NCBI GenBank assembly: GCA_013177825.1
Contig: JABLXX010000003.1
Location: 248,001 to 312,000 of the forward strand
DNA from: Syntrophaceae bacterium
Lineage (GTDB): Bacteria > Desulfobacterota > Syntrophia > Syntrophales > PHBD01
DNA length: 64,000 bases
Direction: 5' to 3'
The position numbers and the translations under genes were made by a program. Positions 29,917-36,599 of the stretch are shown piece by piece. The stretch's first letter is position 1; each line of letters starts with the position of its first letter. The notes under the pieces were generated by a model. It was not told where the DNA came from and did not search any database. It saw only the letters and a program-made list of their open reading frames with translations.

Positions 29917-30410
29917 AAAAGATAGCGGTTTATCCTGGTTCTTTTGATCCCATCACGAACGGCCATATCGACATCATCGAAAGGGGCCTCCGGATTTTCG
30001 ACGAACTCGTGGTCCTGGTCGCATACAACCCCAATAAGGCCTCCCTCTTCACCGTGCAGGAACGGATGGACCTGATCCATGAGGTACTCAAGGACACGGT
30101 GCACGACTGGGAGCGGGTCCGGGTTGACAGTTTTGCGGGACTGCTGGTGGATTACGCCCGCAATACCGGAGCCGGCGTGATCCTGAGGGGGCTCCGTGCC
30201 GTGTCCGACTTCGAGTACGAGTTCCAGATGGCCCTCATCAACCGCCGCCTCAACCGGGATGTGGAGACGGTTTTCCTCATGACGGGCTACAAGTGGTTCT
30301 ATACCAGTTCCAACCTCATCAAGGAGGCGGCGAGCCTCGGCGGGTCCGTCCGGGGCCTGGTGCCGGATCTCATTCACAGGAAACTGCAGGAGAAATTTAC
30401 CAAGAAATAG
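29913..30410 (+). CDS. coaD: Phosphopantetheine adenylyltransferase
   Basis: CoaD adenylates 4'-phosphopantetheine in CoA synthesis. AVYPGSFDPITNGHIDII carries the nucleotidyltransferase (T/H)xGH motif, and RGLRAVSDFEYEFQMALINRRL and YTSSNLIKEAASLGG are diagnostic. The 165-residue length is normal. It is translationally coupled to rsmD by the ATGA overlap. Confidence 0.97.
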   Translation: MKKIAVYPGSFDPITNGHIDIIERGLRIFDELVVLVAYNPNKASLFTVQERMDLIHEVLKDTVHDWERVRVDSFAGLLVDYARNTGAGVILRGLRAVSDFEYEFQMALINRRLNRDVETVFLMTGYKWFYTSSNLIKEAASLGGSVRGLVPDLIHRKLQEKFTKK

Positions 30411-30422
30411 GAAACGAAAACC

Positions 30423-31616
30423 ATGAAACTGTCACCTCGAGCAACACTCATCAAACCTTCTCCGACCCTGGCCGTGACGGCGAAAGCGGCGGCTCTCAAG
30501 GCGGCCGGACGGGATATCCTCGGGTTCGGGGCCGGGGAACCCGATTTCGACACACCGGAGCACATCAAGCAGGCCGCCGTGGAGGCCATCCGGGCCGGTT
30601 TCACGAAATACACCCCCGTGGGGGGGATCGATGACCTGAAAGATGCCGTCATCGCCAAGCTGAACCGCGACAACGGACTGACCTACAGCCGTCCCGAGAT
30701 CCTGGTTTCCTGCGGGGCGAAGCACAGTCTCTACAATCTGGCCCAGGTCCTCTTCGGCGATGGGGACGAGGTGATCGTCCCGGCACCCTACTGGGTGTCC
30801 TACCCGGATCTCGTGGTCTTGGCCGGCGGCACGCCGGTGATCCTCCCGACGGAAGAGAAGGACGGCTTCAAGGTCGGGCCGGAGGCGCTCCGGAAGGCCC
30901 TTACGGGACGGACGAAGGCCCTCATTCTAAATAGTCCTTCCAACCCGACGGGGTCGGCCTATACGGAGACGGAACTGAAAGCCCTGGCGGAGGTCGTTCT
31001 GGAGACGGATATTCTTGTGATTACCGACGACATCTACGAGAAGATCCTCTACGACAGCCGGAAATTCGCCAACATCGTCAGCGTCGACGGGCGGCTGAAG
31101 GAACGCGCCTTCGTCGTGAACGGCGTTTCGAAGGCCTATGCCATGACAGGCTGGCGGATCGGTTATGCCGCGGGTCCACGGGAGGCCATTGCCGCGGCGA
31201 CGGACCTCCAGAGTCAGAACACCTCCAATCCGACTTCCATCGCCCAGAAGGCCTCCGTGGCGGCCCTGAACGGCGAAGAATCCGTCGTAAGCGCCATGGT
31301 CGTGGAATTCCAGAAGCGGCGCGACGTCATCACGTCCGGGCTGAACGCGGTTCAGGGCATCTCCTGCCGCCTTCCTGAGGGTGCCTTCTACGTGTTTCCG
31401 AACGTGGAGGGGCTCTTCGGACGCCCGTGGCGCGGGAAAACCCTCGAAGGATCCACCGGTGTGACGGAATTCCTGCTGGAGGAGGCGAACGTGGCGGTGG
31501 TGCCCGGGATCGCCTTCGGCGACGACCGGTTCATCCGCCTCTCCTATGCCACCTCCATGAAAAACATCGAGGAAGGGCTGCGCCGGATCGCGAAAGCCGT
31601 CGCGAGCCTGGGCTGA
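30423..31616 (+). CDS. aspC: Aspartate aminotransferase (class I PLP enzyme)
   Basis: A type I fold aminotransferase of 397 residues. The PLP Lys is in NGVSKAYAMTGWRIGY (K237); GAGEPDFDTP, NSPSNPTGSAY and DDIYEKILYD supply cofactor contacts. The family (AspAT subgroup Ib) exchanges amino groups between aspartate and 2-oxoglutarate; prephenate or other side activities are possible. It would supply aspartate to LysC. A hairpin of the GGGGACAGG family and a pyrimidine-rich tract follow the stop. Confidence 0.93.
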   Translation: MKLSPRATLIKPSPTLAVTAKAAALKAAGRDILGFGAGEPDFDTPEHIKQAAVEAIRAGFTKYTPVGGIDDLKDAVIAKLNRDNGLTYSRPEILVSCGAKHSLYNLAQVLFGDGDEVIVPAPYWVSYPDLVVLAGGTPVILPTEEKDGFKVGPEALRKALTGRTKALILNSPSNPTGSAYTETELKALAEVVLETDILVITDDIYEKILYDSRKFANIVSVDGRLKERAFVVNGVSKAYAMTGWRIGYAAGPREAIAAATDLQSQNTSNPTSIAQKASVAALNGEESVVSAMVVEFQKRRDVITSGLNAVQGISCRLPEGAFYVFPNVEGLFGRPWRGKTLEGSTGVTEFLLEEANVAVVPGIAFGDDRFIRLSYATSMKNIEEGLRRIAKAVASLG

Positions 31617-31626
31617 ACAAAAGTCG

Positions 31627-31678
31627 GGGGACAGGCGTTCGCCTGTCCTCCGCTACCTTTCCCCTCTTTTTTCTCCCT
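31627..31678 (+). terminator. Hairpin and pyrimidine tract after aspC
   Basis: GGACAGGCG and CGCCTGTCC form a perfect 9-bp stem with a TT loop (31629-31648), followed by a C/T-rich tract that includes six T residues. It begins 11 nt after the aspC stop and belongs to the GGGGACAGG hairpin family. Confidence 0.65.
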
Positions 31679-31908
31679 TCCAGACGCAGGCATTCGCCAG
31701 GAGCATTGTGTAACTCAGTTCTACTGTTCCCTTGTGTTTTTCCTTGCTTTGAGCGTCGTGTCACGGGGGCTGTCACGGGGGTTCCCGCCGTCGCGGCCAT
31801 TTTTCCGCAATCCGCCGTTGACGACCACTCAGGCAGGAGGGATGGAAAAATGTCCTAATCGCTCCTCTGGGAACCCCCGGCCGCGCCCCCGCGGATGGCG
31901 GGGAGTGG

Positions 31909-32070
31909 GGCTTCCCGGAGCGCGAATAGAGGCTTTTTCGGGGCACCCTGCCGTCGCAGTGCAGCGCCCGCAAAGTCATCTGTCTGAGCGCCGCCAGGCG
32001 CGAGTTATGACTTTGCAGCGGAGCGAGACGCTGCAGGGTCGAAAAAACTCTTCTGAGCGCGAGGGAAGCC
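31909..32070. repeat. Long imperfect inverted repeat (about 160 bp)
   Basis: Nested complementary pairs run from outside in: GGCTTCCC/GGGAAGCC (31909/32063), TTTTTCG/CGAAAAA (31934/32040), ACCCTGC/GCAGGGT (31945/32033) and GCAAAGTCAT/ATGACTTTGC (31970/32007). A transcript could fold into one long interrupted hairpin. It could be a non-autonomous mobile repeat or a structured RNA. Confidence 0.6.
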
Positions 32071-32130
32071 TCTCTCCAGAGTGACCGACAGAAGGCGATC
32101 CGGCTGGTGGGGGAGAAAAGGAATAAGGAA

Positions 32131-32156
32131 GGGGGCGGATTCGGAAATCCGCCCCC
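32131..32156 (-). terminator. GC-rich hairpin terminator for metK
   Basis: GGGGGCGGATT and AATCCGCCCCC are perfect 11-nt arms over a CGGA loop. On the minus strand the stem is followed by TTCCTTATTCCTTTT, so it reads as a leftward terminator about 45 nt after the metK stop. Confidence 0.7.
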
Positions 32157-32167
32157 TCGGAAAAGGC

Positions 32168-32193
32168 AGGGAACAGGCTCCCGCCTGTCCCCT
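32168..32193 (-). repeat. GGGGACAGG-family hairpin after metK
   Basis: On the minus strand GGGGACAGGC and GCCTGTTCCC pair around a GGGA loop, starting about 8 nt after the metK stop and followed by TGCCTTTT. It shares its arms with the hairpins after recG and aspC. Confidence 0.6.
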
Positions 32194-32200
32194 CAACGAG

Positions 32201-33382
32201 TTAGATGCCTGCGTCCTTCTTCAGCTTCTTCGCCAGGTCCGTCTTCTCCCAGCGGTAGTTGTCCATGAACAGGGTCACGGGAATCTTCCGGTAGACGTTC
32301 CCGTTGAGGAGGTCAAAGCGCTCGATCATCCCGGCAGGAGTGAGGTCGAAATTGGCCTCGACGAGTTTTTCCAGTTTCCTGGCCGGAACTTTTCCCGTTC
32401 CGAAGGTGTCGATGTAGATCGAGAAGGGCTTCGCGATGCCGATGGCGTAGGCGAGCTGGACGGAGCACTTCGCGGCCAGTCCGGCGGCTACGATGTTCTT
32501 GGCCACGTAGCGGGCGCCGAATGCGGCGGAGCAATCCACTTTCTCGGGCGACTTGTTCACTACGGAGCCGCCGCCCAGCTGGGCCCCCGGATATCCGCCG
32601 TAGCACTGAACCACGAGCTTGCGGCCCGTCACGCCCGAATCGGCGGCGCTGCAGGAGTTGATCGCCTGCCATTCCCCGGTGGGGTTGAAGAGAAATTCCG
32701 TCTTCTTGTCCACCCAGTCGGCGAGGCATTCGAAGGCGATCTTCTTCGCCCTGGTCTCCACGGCTGATCTCTTCCCCTTCACGAAGCGGTAGTCGATGGC
32801 GTTGGACATCAGGACCTTGGCAAGCCGCTTCGGCTTCCCCGTCTTGTCGTCGTATTCGACGGAGACCTGGCCCTTGCCGTCGGGAGCGAAAATGGGATCG
32901 TTCAGCGCCTCGAAGGTACGCATCATCCGGCTCACCAGGACATAGGGAAGGGGGAGCAGGTCCGGTGTCTCGTCGCAGGCGAAGCCGTACATGATCCCCT
33001 GGTCGCCGGCACCGATTTCCTTGTGTTTACCGAGGTCTCCCCGGGTGCCGATGTTGATGTCCGGAGACTGGGGAATGATGGCGTTCAGGATGCCCATCGA
33101 GTTTCCGTTCAGGCCGACGGCCGCGTCGTTGTATCCCAGGGCCAGGACGGTCTTGCGGACCACCTTATCGATATCGATGTACACGCGGGTGCTTACCTCG
33201 CCCCCGACGACGCAGAGCCCCTTGCCGATAAACACCTCCACCCCGCAGTGAGGCATGGTGTTGATGTCCATCTTCTTTCTCTCGTGTTCCGCGTCCAGGA
33301 TTTCCGCGATGATGTGGGCGGCGATCATGTCCGCAACGATGTCGGGGTGTCCAACCTTGATGCTTTCCGATGAAATCTGCAT
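32201..33382 (-). CDS. metK: Divergent S-adenosylmethionine synthetase
   Basis: MetK makes SAM from ATP and methionine. The 393-residue protein keeps the family frame: SSESIKVGHPD, QSPDIN, GAGDQGIMYGF (signature 1), YVAKNIVAAGLA and IDTFGTG. Several usually invariant positions differ from canonical bacterial MetK as I recall it: HPDK is HPDI, VDTYGG is VQCYGG, GGGAFSGKD (signature 2) is GGGSVVNKS, and KVDRSA is KVDCSA. It may be an active lineage variant or have altered activity. ATG at 33382 follows AGAAAGGAAAG. The leader carries a riboswitch-like structure, which supports a role in SAM homeostasis. Confidence 0.82.
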   Translation of the reverse strand: MQISSESIKVGHPDIVADMIAAHIIAEILDAEHERKKMDINTMPHCGVEVFIGKGLCVVGGEVSTRVYIDIDKVVRKTVLALGYNDAAVGLNGNSMGILNAIIPQSPDINIGTRGDLGKHKEIGAGDQGIMYGFACDETPDLLPLPYVLVSRMMRTFEALNDPIFAPDGKGQVSVEYDDKTGKPKRLAKVLMSNAIDYRFVKGKRSAVETRAKKIAFECLADWVDKKTEFLFNPTGEWQAINSCSAADSGVTGRKLVVQCYGGYPGAQLGGGSVVNKSPEKVDCSAAFGARYVAKNIVAAGLAAKCSVQLAYAIGIAKPFSIYIDTFGTGKVPARKLEKLVEANFDLTPAGMIERFDLLNGNVYRKIPVTLFMDNYRWEKTDLAKKLKKDAGI

Positions 33383-33454
33383 GCTTTCTTTCCTTTCTTC
33401 TGTCAGGTTCCGTAGTTCCCAAACCAATGAGCCCGCGGGGCTTTTGTCCGATGG

Positions 33455-33484
33455 ATAAAAAAACCCGCGCCGGAAGCGCGGGTT
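33455..33484 (-). terminator. Intrinsic terminator/attenuator in the metK leader
   Basis: Minus strand AACCCGCGC-TTCCG-GCGCGGGTT forms a perfect 9-bp stem running into TTTTTTT. It lies about 75 nt upstream of the metK start, inside the transcript leader, where it can only act by premature termination. Confidence 0.8.
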
Positions 33485-33556
33485 GAAACGGACGGATCGG
33501 TTCGGCGCTTTAGCACATTTGTATAGCGGAGCAATTTACCTTTTAAATTCCCGCTG
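33458..33556 (-). promoter_or_regulatory. SAM-II-like riboswitch with terminator, metK leader
   Basis: Read on the minus strand, the metK leader starts with AGCGGG (33555-33550), pairs it with TCCGCT (33530-33525), and encloses a T/A-rich loop with AATTTAAAAGGTAAATTGC. The 3' part, ATACAAATGTGCTAAAGCGC, closely resembles the SAM-II aptamer core (AUAAAUGUAGCUAAA). GGT of the loop can pair with GCC at the 3' end as in the SAM-II pseudoknot. Downstream, AACCCGCGC/GCGCGGGTT plus seven T residues is an intrinsic terminator (33484-33455). The aptamer end GCGCCG (33508-33503) is complementary to CGGCGC in the terminator (33472-33467), giving a possible antiterminator. The second half of the SAM-II pseudoknot is not clear by eye. 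Confidence 0.6.
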
Positions 33557-33564
33557 TGGCGGAT

Positions 33565-33593
33565 GCCGTATCGCACAAGGGTGGACGTGTCAA
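33565..33593 (-). promoter_or_regulatory. Promoter for metK
   Basis: Minus strand TTGACA (33593-33588), a 17-nt spacer and TACGGC (33570-33565). The -35 is perfect and the -10 poor. The expected start near 33558 is just before the first aptamer stem, which fits a leader that begins with the riboswitch. Confidence 0.55.
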
Positions 33594-33627
33594 GGAAAAA
33601 GTGACATCCCTGGTGGAAAATGGCCGG

Positions 33628-33656
33628 TTGATCGCTGCACCCCTTCGTGTTATAAG
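33628..33656 (+). promoter_or_regulatory. Promoter for ispG
   Basis: TTGATC (33628-33633), 17-nt spacer, TATAAG (33651-33656), about 45 nt before the ispG TTG start. Confidence 0.6.
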
Positions 33657-33700
33657 AAAACCCTCCTTCATTTAGGCAGTTTCATTCCCGGAGTCCGTCC

Positions 33701-34777
33701 TTGGAGAGATCCGTCAGAAGAAGGCAAACCCGTCCCGTCGTGATCGGCGGTGTGCAGATCGGCGGCGGTGCGCCGGTGGCCGTTCAGTCCATGACCTCAA
33801 CGGATACGCGGAACGTGGAAGCCACAGTCCGGCAGATCCACGCCCTCGAGGAAGCGGGGTGCGAGATTATCCGGGCGGCCGTCCCGGACGAGGAGGCCGC
33901 CCTGGCTCTGAAAGCGATCAAAGAGCGGATTTCCCTGCCCCTGGTCGCGGACATCCATTTCGATCACCGTCTTGCCCTTTTGTCTATCGAGAGAGGTGCC
34001 GACGCCATCCGGATCAACCCGGGCAACATGAAACGGGAGAAGCTCCCCGAGGTCGTGCGGGCCGCCGGGGAGCGGGGGATTCCCATCCGCGTCGGAATCA
34101 ACGCCGGCTCCCTGGAAAAGGACCTGCTGGAGAGGTACGGCGGACCCGCGGCGGAGGCCCTCGTGGAAAGCGCCCTCCGGAATGTCCGCCTCCTGGAGGA
34201 CCTGGGCTTTACAGCCATCAAGCTGTCCCTCAAGTCCTCCGATGTGCCGACCATGATCGAGGCCTACCGGGAGGTATCCCGCCGAACGGACTATCCGCTC
34301 CATCTGGGCGTCACCGAGGCGGGGACGCTGCTCAACGCCGCCGTCAAGTCCGCCGCCGGCATCGGGACACTGCTCTACGAGGGGATCGGCGATACGATCC
34401 GGGTGTCCGTCACCGGGAATCCCGTACCGGAGGTCGGCATCGCCTACGGAATCCTTCGGGCTCTGAATGTCCGGGCCGTGGGCCCCGATATCATCGCCTG
34501 CCCCACATGCGGACGCTGCGAGATCGACCTGCTTGCCGTTGTCGAAGAGGTGGAGCGCCGGCTCGCCGGCATGCGGGAACCGCTGAAGATCGCCATCATG
34601 GGATGCGTCGTCAACGGCCCCGGCGAGGCGGCGGAAGCGGACATCGGTATCGCCGGGGGAAAGCGGGCCGGGATGCTCTTCAAGAAGGGAAAACCCGTCC
34701 GGAAGGTCGCCGAGGGCGACCTGGTGAAAGCGCTGCTGGAGGAAGTGGACGCCATGACCGGCCGTCGGCCGCGCTGA
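33701..34777 (+). CDS. ispG: 4-hydroxy-3-methylbut-2-enyl diphosphate synthase (IspG/GcpE)
   Basis: IspG is the iron-sulfur enzyme that converts MEcPP to HMBPP near the end of the non-mevalonate pathway begun by Dxr at 23634. The 358-residue protein has the barrel segments VAVQSMTSTDT, ADIHFDHRLAL and RINPGNM, and the [4Fe-4S] Cys residues in CPTCGRC and MGCVVNGPGE near the C-terminus. TTG at 33701 is the start. It is followed by proS with a 51-nt gap. Confidence 0.95.
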   Translation: MERSVRRRQTRPVVIGGVQIGGGAPVAVQSMTSTDTRNVEATVRQIHALEEAGCEIIRAAVPDEEAALALKAIKERISLPLVADIHFDHRLALLSIERGADAIRINPGNMKREKLPEVVRAAGERGIPIRVGINAGSLEKDLLERYGGPAAEALVESALRNVRLLEDLGFTAIKLSLKSSDVPTMIEAYREVSRRTDYPLHLGVTEAGTLLNAAVKSAAGIGTLLYEGIGDTIRVSVTGNPVPEVGIAYGILRALNVRAVGPDIIACPTCGRCEIDLLAVVEEVERRLAGMREPLKIAIMGCVVNGPGEAAEADIGIAGGKRAGMLFKKGKPVRKVAEGDLVKALLEEVDAMTGRRPR

Positions 34778-34828
34778 CCGCATACGTTCTTTCGTGCCGC
34801 GGCACAACCAACCATACGAGGAGGATTC

Positions 34829-36550
34829 ATGCGTTATTCCGAGATGTTTCTGCCCACGGTCCGGGAGGTCCCGTCCGACGCGGAGGTGATCAGCCACCAG
34901 CTCATGATCCGGTCGGGAATGATCCGCAAGCTCACGAGCGGCGTTTACACGTATCTTCCCCTTGGTTATCGCGTTATCCGGAAGTTCGAGCAGATCGTCC
35001 GGGAGGAGATGAACCGTGCGGGGGCGCAGGAGGTCTTCATGCCCACGGTGCAGCCGGCGGAGCTCTGGCAGGAGTCGGGCCGCTGGGTCCATTACGGGAA
35101 GGAGCTTCTCCGTTTCCGGGACCGCCACGACCGGGAATGCTGCCTCGGGCCGACCCACGAAGAGGTCATCACCGACCTGGTGCGGAACGAGATCAAGACC
35201 TACCGCCAGCTTCCCCGGAATCTCTACCAGATCCAGACGAAGTTCCGGGACGAGATCCGTCCCCGCTTCGGCGTCATGCGCTGCCGGGAATTCGGCATGA
35301 AGGACGCCTACAGCTTCGACGTGGACAGCGAGACGGCCGAGACCAGCTACCAGAAGATGTTCGACGCCTACAACCGGATCTTCGCCCGCTGCGGCCTGAA
35401 ATTCCGGCCCGTCGAGGCCGACTCGGGGAGCATCGGCGGAAGCTTTTCCCATGAGTTCCTCGTCGTCGCCGATACGGGCGAGGACGGAATGGTCTACTGC
35501 GAATCCTGCAACTATGCGGCGAACCTCGAGAAGGCGGAGATCGCGCGGCCGCCCGAACCGGCGCCTGCGGCCTCGACGAAGGCCGTCGAGGATGTCCACA
35601 CGCCTGACGTCCGGACCATTGAGGAAGTCTGCGCGTTCCTGAAGGTGACCCCCCAGGAGGTCGTCAAGACCCTGATCTACAGCGCCGACGACAAACCCGT
35701 GGCGGTCCTGATCCGGGGCGACCACGAGGTGAACGAGATCAAGGTGAAGAATTTCCTGGGGTGTGACGTACTGGAAATGGCCCTGGAAGACGTGATCGTC
35801 GAGGTGGCGAATGCCCCCAGGGGCTTTGTCGGGGCCGTGGGCATCCGGTGTCCCGTCTACGCCGACTATTCCCTGATCGGGATGACCGACTTCGTCATGG
35901 GAGCCAACAAGGAGGATTACCACGTCCGGAACGTCAACATGGGGCGTGATTTCGCCGTGAAGGCCTTTGCGGACTTCCGGGCCATCCGAGAAGAGGATTC
36001 CTGCCCGCGGTGCGGAAAAAAGCTCCACTTTGCCCGGGGGATCGAGGTCGGACACGTCTTCAAGCTGGGCCTCAAGTACAGCAAAGCCATGCGGGCCGTC
36101 TACCTGGACCGGAACGGCAAGGAGCAGTACATGGTCATGGGCTGCTACGGCATCGGCATCGGCAGGACGGTGGCGGCCACGATCGAGCAGAACAACGACG
36201 CCGCGGGAATCGTATGGCCCATGCCGCTGGCGCCCTACCAGGTGATCATCACGCCGACGAACGTGAACGACAGCGCCCTCGCCGGGGCGGCGGAACGGCT
36301 CTACGAAGCCTGGAAGGACCGGGGGATCGAGGCGGTTCTGGACGACCGGGACGAGCGGGCGGGAGTCAAGTTCATGGACGCCGACCTCGTCGGCATTCCC
36401 CTCCGGGTTACGGTGGGGCCGAAACGCCTGGCCGAGGGAAAGGTGGAGGTCCGGATCCGCCGGACCGGCGAGGTTCACGTCCTGCCCCTGGACGAGGCGG
36501 TGGAGTTCGTCGACCGCACCGTCCGGGACGAAATGAAGGTTCCGGAGTGA
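34829..36550 (+). CDS. proS: Prolyl-tRNA synthetase (bacterial type)
   Basis: ProS charges tRNA-Pro. Class II motifs are visible: motif 1 region SGVYTYLPLGYRVIRKFEQIVREEMNR, motif 2 with FRDEIRPRFGVMRCREFGMKDAYSF, and motif 3 GIGIGRTVAATIEQ. An editing insertion of the YbaK/INS type occupies about residues 225-400 and removes mischarged alanine. The length of 573 residues is typical. A tRNA-Pro(UGG) gene lies 4.5 kb downstream at 41039. Confidence 0.97.
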   Translation: MRYSEMFLPTVREVPSDAEVISHQLMIRSGMIRKLTSGVYTYLPLGYRVIRKFEQIVREEMNRAGAQEVFMPTVQPAELWQESGRWVHYGKELLRFRDRHDRECCLGPTHEEVITDLVRNEIKTYRQLPRNLYQIQTKFRDEIRPRFGVMRCREFGMKDAYSFDVDSETAETSYQKMFDAYNRIFARCGLKFRPVEADSGSIGGSFSHEFLVVADTGEDGMVYCESCNYAANLEKAEIARPPEPAPAASTKAVEDVHTPDVRTIEEVCAFLKVTPQEVVKTLIYSADDKPVAVLIRGDHEVNEIKVKNFLGCDVLEMALEDVIVEVANAPRGFVGAVGIRCPVYADYSLIGMTDFVMGANKEDYHVRNVNMGRDFAVKAFADFRAIREEDSCPRCGKKLHFARGIEVGHVFKLGLKYSKAMRAVYLDRNGKEQYMVMGCYGIGIGRTVAATIEQNNDAAGIVWPMPLAPYQVIITPTNVNDSALAGAAERLYEAWKDRGIEAVLDDRDERAGVKFMDADLVGIPLRVTVGPKRLAEGKVEVRIRRTGEVHVLPLDEAVEFVDRTVRDEMKVPE

Positions 36551-36599
36551 GCCGCCGGGACGGGAACGCAAGAGACGAAAGGATCGGAGTGAGCGGTTC

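Larger units (their letters stand above)
31617..32200. other. 584-bp non-coding gap between convergent aspC and metK
   Basis: No gene is supported here. The gap contains the aspC-side hairpin (31627-31650), a long imperfect inverted repeat (31909-32070), a GC-rich hairpin that reads as a terminator for metK (32131-32156), and the metK-side member of the GGGGACAGG hairpin family (32168-32193). Confidence 0.8.
33383..33700. other. 318-bp divergent control region between metK and ispG
   Basis: No gene is seen. It holds the metK promoter, SAM-II-like aptamer and terminator on the minus strand and an ispG promoter on the plus strand, each listed separately. Confidence 0.8.
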
